This document shows, in pieces, positions 45,503 to 53,126 of a stretch of DNA of 64,000 nucleotides. The notes below the pieces were generated by a model, which was not told where the DNA came from, did not search any database, and saw only the letters and a program-made list of their open reading frames with translations. The translations under genes and the position numbers were made by a program. The DNA comes from Paenibacillus puerhi (GTDB lineage: Bacteria > Bacillota > Bacilli > Paenibacillales > NBRC-103111). How positions within the stretch are numbered: position 1 is the stretch's first letter; the number at the start of each line of letters is the position of its first letter. The DNA lies in NCBI RefSeq assembly GCF_009846885.1, contig NZ_WUWM01000026.1:1-64000 (forward strand), written 5' to 3'.

Positions 45503-46063
45503 CTATTCGAGATTGGCATGTCGGGCGTACATCGTGTCGGAAGTTAGTCCGCGCAGCTCCATCATCCGGAGTATGAGCGAGTCGTAAAATACGAGCAGCG
45601 ACTGCTCAAACAAGGAAGCCATCGGTTGGATCGTCCTGTAGTCGCTTCCGTTTCCTTGATCCTTGGGCACGCCCGGAAGCTTAACCGATGTGCCCGCCAA
45701 TCGTCCGATCGCAGACTGCGGAGCCGTCGTCACGAGTGCGACCTCCGCGCCGAGGTCAACCGCTTTGCGGGCCATCGCTACAAGGCTTTGGGTTTCGCCG
45801 GAGCCGGAGCCGATCAGAAGCACGTCATCCCGGGCAATCCCCGGCGTTACCGTCTCACCCACGACATAAGCTTGCAGTCCCATATGCATCAGTCTCATCG
45901 CGAAGGCGCGACCCATCAAGCCGGATCTTCCGGCTCCCGCCAGAAAGATACGCTTGGCGGACAAGAGCAGCAGAGCCAGCTGCTCGGCCTCCTCTTCCGC
46001 AATTCGCGATGCCGATAGCTGCAGCTCCTTCACTATGCTGGCCGTATATTGATTCGCCTTCAT
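45503..46063 (-). CDS. hxlB: 6-phospho-3-hexuloisomerase
   Basis: A 186-residue SIS-domain enzyme that converts D-arabino-3-hexulose 6-phosphate to fructose 6-phosphate. The features are AKRIFLAGAGRSGLMGRAFAMRLMHMG, GSGSGETQSLVAMARKA and the C-terminal block SDTMYARHANLE, typical of HxlB/PHI proteins. It follows hxlA by 5 bases, so the two are translationally coupled. Together they fix formaldehyde in the ribulose monophosphate pathway and serve as detoxification in Bacilli. Confidence 0.93.
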   Translation of the reverse strand: MKANQYTASIVKELQLSASRIAEEEAEQLALLLLSAKRIFLAGAGRSGLMGRAFAMRLMHMGLQAYVVGETVTPGIARDDVLLIGSGSGETQSLVAMARKAVDLGAEVALVTTAPQSAIGRLAGTSVKLPGVPKDQGNGSDYRTIQPMASLFEQSLLVFYDSLILRMMELRGLTSDTMYARHANLE

Positions 46064-46068
46064 AGCGG

Positions 46069-46701
46069 CTAGGCCTGGCTGACCAATCGCTTCATTTCGG
46101 CCGCTCCCGCCTTCTTATCCTCCAGTGAGGTAATACCGCCGCCTACGATGACCAGATCCGGATTCGCCTTGATGACCTCCGGCAATGTATTCAGCTTAAT
46201 GCCGCCGGCAATCGCCGTCTTGGCCCGCTTCACAACACGCTTGATGGCCGCGAGCTCCTCGAATGAATTTTTGCCGTCCGCTTGATGATCGTAGCCGGAG
46301 TGCACGCAGATGTAGTCTACGCCAAGCGCATCGATCTCTGCCGCTCTTCCTTCAATATCCTTGACATTGATCATATCGACCATGATCTTCCTGCCCTGCT
46401 TCCTTGCTTCTTCGACAGCCCCCTTGATCGTCGAATCATCGGAGACGCCAAGTACGGTTATGATATCCGCGCCCGCTTCCGCAGCTTTCATGACCTCATA
46501 GCCGCCCGCATCCATTATTTTCAGATCGGCCAAAACGCGCAGGGAAGGAAACGCCTCCTTCACTTCTTTAACCGCTCTCAAGCCTTCGTTAATGACGACG
46601 GGTGTCCCGATTTCCACGATATCGATGTATTCAGCCACCTCGGCGACCACTTGCTTCGCTCCGGGAATATCGACAAGATCTAGTGCCAGTTGAAGTTCCA
46701 T
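46069..46701 (-). CDS. hxlA: 3-hexulose-6-phosphate synthase
   Basis: A 210-residue TIM-barrel aldolase of the orotidine decarboxylase superfamily joining formaldehyde to ribulose 5-phosphate. It shows LALDLVDIPGAKQVV at the N-terminus, VLADLKIMDAGGYEVMKAAEAGAD with the catalytic DxKxxD, VHSGYDHQA, and AGGIKLNTLPE. ATG 46701 is chosen over the longer frame to 46788 because AAGGAGAG precedes it. First gene of hxlAB. Its substrate formaldehyde may come from demethylated plant compounds such as pectin methanol, a plausible link to the rest of the window. Confidence 0.94.
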   Translation of the reverse strand: MELQLALDLVDIPGAKQVVAEVAEYIDIVEIGTPVVINEGLRAVKEVKEAFPSLRVLADLKIMDAGGYEVMKAAEAGADIITVLGVSDDSTIKGAVEEARKQGRKIMVDMINVKDIEGRAAEIDALGVDYICVHSGYDHQADGKNSFEELAAIKRVVKRAKTAIAGGIKLNTLPEVIKANPDLVIVGGGITSLEDKKAGAAEMKRLVSQA

Positions 46702-46746
46702 GCGTAATCTCTCCTTATGGACAATGTATGATTTCTTTACATGCCC

Positions 46747-46792
46747 ATTGTAGCCCCTACCTACCAGTTGAGGAAGTACGCACTTCAAAGTG
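46747..46792 (-). promoter_or_regulatory. Probable hxlA promoter and HxlR-binding region
   Basis: On the minus strand TACAAT (46752-46747) fits a -10 box without a good -35 box, as expected for an activated promoter. The palindrome CACTTCAAAGTG lies at 46781-46792, about 30-40 bases upstream, and could be the HxlR site. Confidence 0.35.
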
Positions 46793-46860
46793 GGGTAGTT
46801 ACTCTCAGGATACTAGCTGACCTTGGCGTGCCCTACCCGGCGGCGCTTACCGATTACCCG

Positions 46861-46888
46861 TTTACATCTAAGACGGAAGGTGTATAAT
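46861..46888 (+). promoter_or_regulatory. Probable arsB promoter
   Basis: TTTACA at 46861-46866 and TATAAT at 46883-46888 with 16-base spacing, 35 bases before the arsB start. No ArsR-type operator repeat seen. Confidence 0.5.
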
Positions 46889-46922
46889 TCATAGTTGACA
46901 TCATCCGGATACAGGAGGCTTT

Positions 46923-48215
46923 ATGCTAGTCATTGCTTCGATTATATTTTTGCTCACCTTGATTTTGGTCATCTGGCAGCCGCGCGGGCTCTCCATCGGC
47001 TGGACGGCTTGCGGCGGGGCCATCCTTGCTCTGATGTTCGGAGTGGTCTCGCTCCAGGATGTCCGGGACGTAACCGAGATGGTCTGGAATGCCACCTTGA
47101 CCTTCGTCGCCCTTATCCTGATCTCATTGATTCTGGACGAAATCGGTTTTTTCGAATGGGCGGCTCTGCATATGGTCCGTTTAGCCCGCGGGAGAGGCAA
47201 CTTATTATTCGTGTATGTCGTCCTGCTGGGAGCTGCGGTCGCTGCCTTTTTTGCCAACGACGGGGCCGCCTTGATCTTAACGCCGATCGTGCTGGCCATG
47301 GTACGCGCTCTACAATTCGATGACCGAATGATTCTGCCTTTCATTATGGCAAGCGGCTTTATCTCGGATACGGCCTCTCTGCCCTTTGTGATCAGCAATC
47401 TGGTCAATATCGTATCGGCGGATTTTTTCGGCATTGGCTTTGTCGAGTATGCAGGTCGTATGGTCCTGCCGACCTTCTTCTCGATCGGAGCAAGCTTGCT
47501 TGTTCTGTTTCTCTGCTTTCGAAGACATATTCCGGTTTCCTATGACTCAGGCTCGATGAAAGCCCCTTGCGAAGCCATCAAGGACAGGAAGCTGTTCCGT
47601 CTATCCTGGGTCGTGCTGGCTGTTCTGCTCGTCGCCTACCTGACCAGCGAGTTCTGGAAGATTCCGGTATCTCTCCTTACGGGTACGGCCGCACTGGCAT
47701 TTCTCTTGCTCGCCAGACTAAGCCGCCAGATGAACATCGTCAAGCTTATGAAAGAGGCTCCCTGGACCATTGTCATTTTTTCCATCGGCATGTATGTCGT
47801 CGTCTATGGCTTGCGCAATGTCGGCTTGACGGATCAGCTTGCCGGTCTGTTCCAATGGACAGCGGATAAGGGCCTATTTGCTGCCGCCATCGGCACAGGA
47901 CTCATCGCGGCGATCCTCTCTTCCCTCATGAATAACTTGCCTACGGTGATGATTGACGCTCTTGCTATCCAGGGGACGAGCACGGAGGGACTCCTGCGTG
48001 AAGCGCTTATTTATGCCAATGTGATCGGCTCCGATCTGGGTCCCAAAATAACCCCGATCGGCTCTCTCGCTACCCTGCTCTGGCTGCATGTATTATCGCG
48101 CAAAGGGGTCAACATCACTTGGGGCTACTACTTCAAGGTCGGCATTGTACTGACGGTTCCTGTTTTGCTCGCCTCGCTGTCGGGACTTTATCTGTGGCTG
48201 CGCTTTGTCGGATAG
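46923..48215 (+). CDS. arsB: ArsB-type arsenite/anion permease
   Basis: A 430-residue membrane protein with about eleven hydrophobic segments, of the ArsB/NhaD superfamily. Conserved features are [38 protein letters not shown] and [15 protein letters not shown] near the C-terminal half, which match ArsB half-transporter signatures. It exports arsenite (and antimonite), usually driven by proton motive force. AGGAGG lies before the ATG. No arsR, arsC or acr3 is adjacent, so it is an isolated ars gene. Confidence 0.88.
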   Translation: MLVIASIIFLLTLILVIWQPRGLSIGWTACGGAILALMFGVVSLQDVRDVTEMVWNATLTFVALILISLILDEIGFFEWAALHMVRLARGRGNLLFVYVVLLGAAVAAFFANDGAALILTPIVLAMVRALQFDDRMILPFIMASGFISDTASLPFVISNLVNIVSADFFGIGFVEYAGRMVLPTFFSIGASLLVLFLCFRRHIPVSYDSGSMKAPCEAIKDRKLFRLSWVVLAVLLVAYLTSEFWKIPVSLLTGTAALAFLLLARLSRQMNIVKLMKEAPWTIVIFSIGMYVVVYGLRNVGLTDQLAGLFQWTADKGLFAAAIGTGLIAAILSSLMNNLPTVMIDALAIQGTSTEGLLREALIYANVIGSDLGPKITPIGSLATLLWLHVLSRKGVNITWGYYFKVGIVLTVPVLLASLSGLYLWLRFVG

Positions 48216-48245
48216 ACACGCACCTTCCTTTCTATCCCAGCCCTC

Positions 48246-48275
48246 GCCCCCTTCGCCTCCGAAGGGGGCTTCTTG
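48246..48275 (+). terminator. arsB terminator
   Basis: Perfect 10-bp GC-rich stem GCCCCCTTCG/CGAAGGGGGC with a CCTC loop and TTCTTG behind it. Confidence 0.75.
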
Positions 48276-48464
48276 ATCGACCGGGCGAGCCTATCCGGCA
48301 AAATTGACGTGGACAGCGTTCATCTAACCGATTTCCTTCATACTCTACTCGTATAGGCCCCGTTGCTTTCGATGATGCTGCCTAAGGGACTAAGGGGCCG
48401 CTTGTCGACGTGCGAGGATTGAAGCGCGAGAGTCAGGTGATAGGGTGCGGGAGGTATCGAACGT

Positions 48465-50441
48465 ATGAAGACTTCAGGTAAGGTTAATAAGGGGAACGAG
48501 CCTATAGTGGTGGCTGTTATCGGCGAAGGCGTGCTGGCGCAGCTCGTCGGCGAGGAGTTATCGGGGCAATATGAGGTCATCAAGCAGGCGAATCTGAAGC
48601 CCGGTGCGCCCCAGGGGTCCCAGCTCATCTTGCTGCTGCATGATGACGAAGACGCTTGGCAAGGCTCTGATGATATCCTGCAGCTCGGCGATACGCCATG
48701 GCTAAGCGCAATGGTATCGGTGGACGAAGGATGGATCGGCCCGCTGGCCAAGCCGGGCTTGCCAGGCTGCACGTCCTGCGCCGAGTACCGTCGCCGTCTG
48801 GCGGGACATGATTCGGAGGAAAAGCTGGAACAGCTGATGAACCGGCTGCTGATGCCGGAAGATTATGTTCGCAAAACGTATGCGTCGGTAACAGGTCTTG
48901 GGCAGATGGCTCTTCTAATCGCGGCAGAAACGAGGAAGTTTGTGAACGGCGGCACGGCGGTCACCGAGAATAGTCTTTGCCTCATCGACCTGAAAACACT
49001 GCAAACCTCGCTTCATCCGTTCTTGCCCAATCCGTTATGTCCGTCATGCAGCCGTTTGCCCGACGATTCGCCGGACGCCGCTCGCATCCGGCTTCAGCCA
49101 AGGCTCAAAGTCCATCCGGCGAGTCTCCGCTGCCGCCCCAAAGAGGATCTGATAGCGGTGCTTGCGAAGCAATATGTCGATGAACGAACAGGCCAGTTCA
49201 ACAGCAGCATCGACGATCTTGTCTCTCCGTTCGCGAGTACGGTTGTCCAGCTTCCGCTGGATACAGGCGGAGACGAGCTGACTGGTGGCCGGGCTCACAC
49301 GTTGGCAGACAGCCGCATGACCGCCATACTGGAGGGGCTGGAACGCTACTGCGCCTACAACCCTCGGGGGAAACGGACGGTGGTCCACGGCAGCTACAGA
49401 TCTCTGGCCGAGCAGGCGCTGGACCCCGTACAGGCAGGAGTGTACTCGCAGCAGCAGTATGCACAGTCCGACTTTCCCTTTGCACCCTTCGATCCGGATC
49501 AATCGATCCCTTGGGTATGGGGCTATTCGTTCCTGCAGGCGCGTCCGCTGCTGATTCCCGAAAGACTGGCCTATTACAGCCTGGTAGGCGGTGACGGCTT
49601 TGTCAACGAAACCTCCAACGGCTGCGCGGTAGGCTGCAGCTTGGAGGAAGCCATCCTCCACGGCATCCTGGAGGTCGTGGAGCGCGATTCCTTTCTCATG
49701 ACATGGTATGGCTCCCTGCCGGTCCCCCGTCTCGATCTGCGTACCGCGAAAGATCTGGAGCTGAACCTCATGATCGAAAGGCTGTTGGCCGTTACCGGCT
49801 ATGAGCTGCATGTGTTCAATATGACGATGGAGCACGGTATTCCCGCCATCTGGGCCGTAGCGAAAAATACCAGGGAGCATGGGATGAACCTGCTCAGCGG
49901 CGCGGGCGCCCATCTGGACCCGATCCGGGCCATCAAGAGCGCCATTCACGAGCTGGCGGGCATGCTGCCTGCTCTGGGGGAGACATTCAGGGAAGAGCAA
50001 GCCAGGGCTGAGGAGATGCTTCGCGATCCCTTCGAGGTCCGGGAAATGGCGGATCATTCCTTGCTATATGGACTGCCCGAGGCCGAAGGGCGGTTGGCCT
50101 TTCTCTTGGAGAACAACCGGCCCCCCGAGCCCATCAGCGAATCGTTTCGGCCAGCGATGCTTAGCGCCGATCTGACCATGGACCTGAAGGCAGTTCTTCG
50201 GAAGCTCCACCGCCTGGGGCTGGACGTGATCGTCGTCGATCAGACCCCATGCGACATGCGGAGAAACGGGCTATACGGCGTCAAAGTGCTGATACCCGGC
50301 ATGCTGCCGATGACATTCGGCCATCATCTTACCCGGCTGACCGGATTGGAGCGGGTACTTACCGTTCCTGAGAAGCTGGGGTATGCGCGGGAGCCGTTAA
50401 CAGCCGCACAACTGAACCCGTATCCGCACCCGTTTCCTTAA
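48465..50441 (+). CDS. Fused leader-binding/YcaO azoline-forming cyclodehydratase (TOMM)
   Basis: A 658-residue protein of the fused type that makes thiazole/oxazole-modified peptides. The N-terminal half (about 1-240) is the E1-like leader-binding part with the zinc-site cysteines CTSC (102-105) and CPSC (192-195). The C-terminal half is a YcaO domain that activates amide bonds with ATP: ILEGLERYCAY, the block EEAILHGILEVVERDSF, and the C-terminal proline motif PYPHPFP that marks true azoline-forming enzymes. GGGAGG precedes ATG 48465. The usual partners are missing: no dehydrogenase, no transporter, no Cys/Ser-rich precursor peptide between 48216 and 51440. It may serve a precursor elsewhere. 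Confidence 0.85.
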   Translation: MKTSGKVNKGNEPIVVAVIGEGVLAQLVGEELSGQYEVIKQANLKPGAPQGSQLILLLHDDEDAWQGSDDILQLGDTPWLSAMVSVDEGWIGPLAKPGLPGCTSCAEYRRRLAGHDSEEKLEQLMNRLLMPEDYVRKTYASVTGLGQMALLIAAETRKFVNGGTAVTENSLCLIDLKTLQTSLHPFLPNPLCPSCSRLPDDSPDAARIRLQPRLKVHPASLRCRPKEDLIAVLAKQYVDERTGQFNSSIDDLVSPFASTVVQLPLDTGGDELTGGRAHTLADSRMTAILEGLERYCAYNPRGKRTVVHGSYRSLAEQALDPVQAGVYSQQQYAQSDFPFAPFDPDQSIPWVWGYSFLQARPLLIPERLAYYSLVGGDGFVNETSNGCAVGCSLEEAILHGILEVVERDSFLMTWYGSLPVPRLDLRTAKDLELNLMIERLLAVTGYELHVFNMTMEHGIPAIWAVAKNTREHGMNLLSGAGAHLDPIRAIKSAIHELAGMLPALGETFREEQARAEEMLRDPFEVREMADHSLLYGLPEAEGRLAFLLENNRPPEPISESFRPAMLSADLTMDLKAVLRKLHRLGLDVIVVDQTPCDMRRNGLYGVKVLIPGMLPMTFGHHLTRLTGLERVLTVPEKLGYAREPLTAAQLNPYPHPFP

Positions 50442-50454
50442 CCGCTAGTGACCG

Positions 50455-51357
50455 CTAGTCAAAATCCTCTTCGATCAAATCCATGTTGACTCCAGAGGCG
50501 GTCAGGCTGCCGGCCGCCGCAGCAAGGATCAGCGAGGAAGGCATCACATAAGCCGAATCTCCCGCAGCGTAGACGCCCGGTACGGAACTCCTCCCGAACT
50601 CATCCGTTTTCACTCCGCCGAGCTCCGTCAATTCGCAGCCGAGCTTCTCTCCGAACCCCGCCTTCGGCGTCAGCTGCGGAGTTATGAATCCGCCGGTACG
50701 GTGAATATACGTACCATCTGTAAAGCGGATCTGATCCAGCCTGCCGTTCGTTCCCGTAAAGGCGGCAATAGGCTTTTCGAAGACAGACACTCCTTTGGAC
50801 TGGAGCTTTTCCTTCTGTTCGTCCGTAAGAACGGGATGGCCATTGGTACAAACCACTAGATCCTTGCTCCAATTCAACACCAGCTTCGCCATATGGAACG
50901 CGGCCGGCTTCTCGGAAACAACAACTAACAGTGAGTCGCGGAGCTCCCAGCCGTCGCAATAAGGACAATTAAACAAGCTTTTCCCATACATCTGATGGAA
51001 GCCTTCGATATCGGGAAAAGTCTCCTTCAAGCCGGTAGCCAGTATCAGCTTGCGCGATTGAATCCGAGTACCCTGCTCCGTCTGCATCTCGAAGCCGGCT
51101 CCGGTCTTGCTGACCGCTGTCACTTCCGTTTGGGTATGCTTCACAGAAGGATAGCGCAGCACTTCCTCAACCGCTATTCGGCGAAACTCGGCCGGCTTGA
51201 CGCCGTCTCTCGTGATAAACCCGTGCGATTCATGCGTTACCGCATTTCTGGGCTGACCGTTGTCCAGCAGGATCACGCTTCGTCTTGCTCTGCCCAGCAC
51301 CAGCGCGGCATTCAAGCCGGCCGGTCCTCCACCGATAATAGCGCAGTCGTAAATCAT
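50455..51357 (-). CDS. Thioredoxin reductase-like flavoprotein
   Basis: A 300-residue NAD(P)/FAD-dependent oxidoreductase. It starts MIYDCAIIGGGPAGLNAAL (FAD-binding GxGxxG); ATG 51357 is favoured over 51384 by the GAGGGG upstream. The redox motif CPYCDG is present near residue 130, followed by a NAD(P)H domain lacking a typical GxGxxA (VVVSEKPAAFHMAK), and GVYAAGDSA near the end. This group acts as thioredoxin reductase-like disulfide reductases of unclear partner. It lies 81 bases downstream of the Rrf2 regulator on the same strand and is convergent with the YcaO gene; a redox operon is likely. Confidence 0.85.
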   Translation of the reverse strand: MIYDCAIIGGGPAGLNAALVLGRARRSVILLDNGQPRNAVTHESHGFITRDGVKPAEFRRIAVEEVLRYPSVKHTQTEVTAVSKTGAGFEMQTEQGTRIQSRKLILATGLKETFPDIEGFHQMYGKSLFNCPYCDGWELRDSLLVVVSEKPAAFHMAKLVLNWSKDLVVCTNGHPVLTDEQKEKLQSKGVSVFEKPIAAFTGTNGRLDQIRFTDGTYIHRTGGFITPQLTPKAGFGEKLGCELTELGGVKTDEFGRSSVPGVYAAGDSAYVMPSSLILAAAAGSLTASGVNMDLIEEDFD

Positions 51358-51438
51358 ATTTCGCCATCCCCTCTCTTGATTCATCGCCTAAGCGGATATC
51401 ACAGATACTTTATGTCCGCGATTAGGACAAAAAAATAA

Positions 51439-51843
51439 TTAATCTAAATGGATAGGCGCCTTCTTAGCCAACTCGGCAATTGTCGTTCGCTTTAGATGCT
51501 GCTCCATCTGCCGCTCCGCCTCAAGCATGACTTGCCTGATCAGGCAATCGGGGTCGTGCCCCGAATCGCATTCGAACAAGGATGCGGTTCCCTCTATGGC
51601 TTGTATAATATCCAGAAACGATATCTGGTCCTTCGCGCGGCTTACCCGATATCCGCCTTGGGCGCCGGATGCCGACTCGATCATCCCCGCTTTGACAAGC
51701 TTGGTCAAAATTTCGGACAAATAGGTCGGGGACACTTTCTGAAACTCAGCGAGCTGTTGAACGCCTACAGGTTTTCCAGGAGAAGCGGCGACCAGAATAA
51801 GCATGGTGTGAAGTGCATAATTCGTCGCTTTGGAAAACTTCAT
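51439..51843 (-). CDS. Rrf2-family transcriptional regulator
   Basis: A 134-residue winged-helix regulator starting MKFSKATNYALHTML; ATG 51843 follows GGAGGATGTCGG, while the frame is open to 51861. The recognition region reads AEFQKVSPTYLSEILTKLVKAGMI and SGAQGGYRVSR. A cysteine pair FECDSGHDPDCLI near residue 95 may bind an iron-sulfur cluster or sense redox changes, though the classical third Cys is missing. It precedes the thioredoxin reductase-like gene and likely controls it. Confidence 0.88.
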   Translation of the reverse strand: MKFSKATNYALHTMLILVAASPGKPVGVQQLAEFQKVSPTYLSEILTKLVKAGMIESASGAQGGYRVSRAKDQISFLDIIQAIEGTASLFECDSGHDPDCLIRQVMLEAERQMEQHLKRTTIAELAKKAPIHLD

Positions 51844-51915
51844 CCGACATCCTCCTTTCACAGATATGATGTATCTATAATATCGATAATCAGAACAACT
51901 GTCAATCTTCAGCGG

Positions 51916-51950
51916 AAAAAGAACCTCCCGGCGCTATCGCCGAAAGGCTC
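51916..51950 (-). terminator. Rho-independent terminator
   Basis: On the minus strand a GC-rich imperfect stem (GAGCC..CGGCG/CGCCG..GGTTC) is followed by UCUUUUU. It ends the sigma factor/binding-protein operon. Confidence 0.6.
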
Positions 51951-51978
51951 TCGGATAAGGAAGAATGAAGCCGATCTA

Positions 51979-53094
51979 TTACGTATATCTCGTCCAGGAA
52001 CGAAGCGTTTGGGCCACGTCGGTTCCCTCCAGGATCATCTTATGGATATCTTCGTTGATCAGCTGCCGGGAAGCATTCCACTTTTTGTTATAAAAGTATC
52101 CGCTCAGCTGCACATGGTCTAGCTCCGTTAAGTAACGGGACCATATCCGGTGTTTGGCAATGCCGCGCTCCTCCGACTGCGCCCTAGAGATCGGCGGCAT
52201 CAACGAATGACATTCGACCAGATAATGATGCAAGAACTTCCAGGCAAGCCGTGGATGCGCTGACTTCTTCGTTACACCGGCTCCCCCCATGTAGATCATA
52301 TTCGCTTCCACGCCGCCCGGCATCGCTGGCAAGCCGACAACCTCATACGGCTCATGCTGCTTGCGCTGGAAGGTATCCCATATAAAACTGAAGGTCATCG
52401 CGCTTTCCGCTTGTCCATTGTCAGCCGCCACGGGTTCTCCGGGCTTTCGAATGATTTGATGTACTCTGAACGCATCGATGATCTTACGGAAGGCTTCGAT
52501 GGTAGCAGGACTGTCGATATATCCTCTGCAGGTCGACCCGTCAGGGGATATGTATCTCCCGCCGTTGCGCATCACGAATGGCTCAAACCACTCGATATCG
52601 ACACCCAGCCCGAAGCCAAATTGACTGGCAACCCCTTGCTCGTCCCGTATCGTCAGCCGCTTCCCCATTTCCACCAGATCATCCCAGGTCCAGTCCTCAG
52701 TCGGATAGGAAAGTCCTGCCCGGTCAAAGCATTCCTTGTTGTAGACCACAAGCGGCGGACTGACCTCGATCGGCAGTCCCGGCAGCATCCCGCCATGTCT
52801 GGCCACTCTCAGCAAGCCGGGAAACAAATCGTCCTCCAAGCCTTCAATCTCCGCCACATAGGGGTTCAAATCGATGAATAAGTTGTCCGGATTGCCAACC
52901 TGAAAACCGCCCAGTTCAATAATATCGGGTGCAGACAGGGGATCGGTCTTTAACTCTCTGGTTATTTCATAATAATCCTTGAACTGCTCGACGTTGATCC
53001 GAACGCCCGGGTTCAACTGTTCGAACGATTCCTTTGCAGCCATCACATTTTTCATATTGTACGTTATTTGCGTTAAAAAACGAATCTCGGTCAT
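51979..53094 (-). CDS. Solute-binding protein fold without signal peptide
   Basis: A 371-residue protein with the type 1 sugar-binding fold: ITYNMKNVMAAKESFEQLNPGVRINVEQ at the N-terminus, LPIEVSPPLVVYNKECFDRAGLSYPTED, WTWDDLVEMGKRLT and MIYMGGAGVTKKSAHPRLAWKFL. It has neither signal peptide nor lipobox, and the binding domain starts within the first residues, so it must stay in the cytoplasm. GGAG lies seven bases before ATG 53094. It is 32 bases downstream of a sigma factor with a large ligand-type domain. I infer that it is a cytoplasmic sensor partner and not part of an importer. Could alternatively have lost its signal sequence, but no trace of one is upstream. Confidence 0.75.
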   Translation of the reverse strand: MTEIRFLTQITYNMKNVMAAKESFEQLNPGVRINVEQFKDYYEITRELKTDPLSAPDIIELGGFQVGNPDNLFIDLNPYVAEIEGLEDDLFPGLLRVARHGGMLPGLPIEVSPPLVVYNKECFDRAGLSYPTEDWTWDDLVEMGKRLTIRDEQGVASQFGFGLGVDIEWFEPFVMRNGGRYISPDGSTCRGYIDSPATIEAFRKIIDAFRVHQIIRKPGEPVAADNGQAESAMTFSFIWDTFQRKQHEPYEVVGLPAMPGGVEANMIYMGGAGVTKKSAHPRLAWKFLHHYLVECHSLMPPISRAQSEERGIAKHRIWSRYLTELDHVQLSGYFYNKKWNASRQLINEDIHKMILEGTDVAQTLRSWTRYT

Positions 53095-53126
53095 GTACAG
53101 CTCCGTCCTTCCAATATGTCTTCTCC

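Noticed and set aside
48338..48772. A Ser/Cys-rich minus-strand frame near the YcaO gene, considered as a precursor peptide
   Set aside because: It overlaps the YcaO N-terminus on the other strand, has no leader-like start or ribosome site, and its Ser/Cys content mirrors the YcaO codons.
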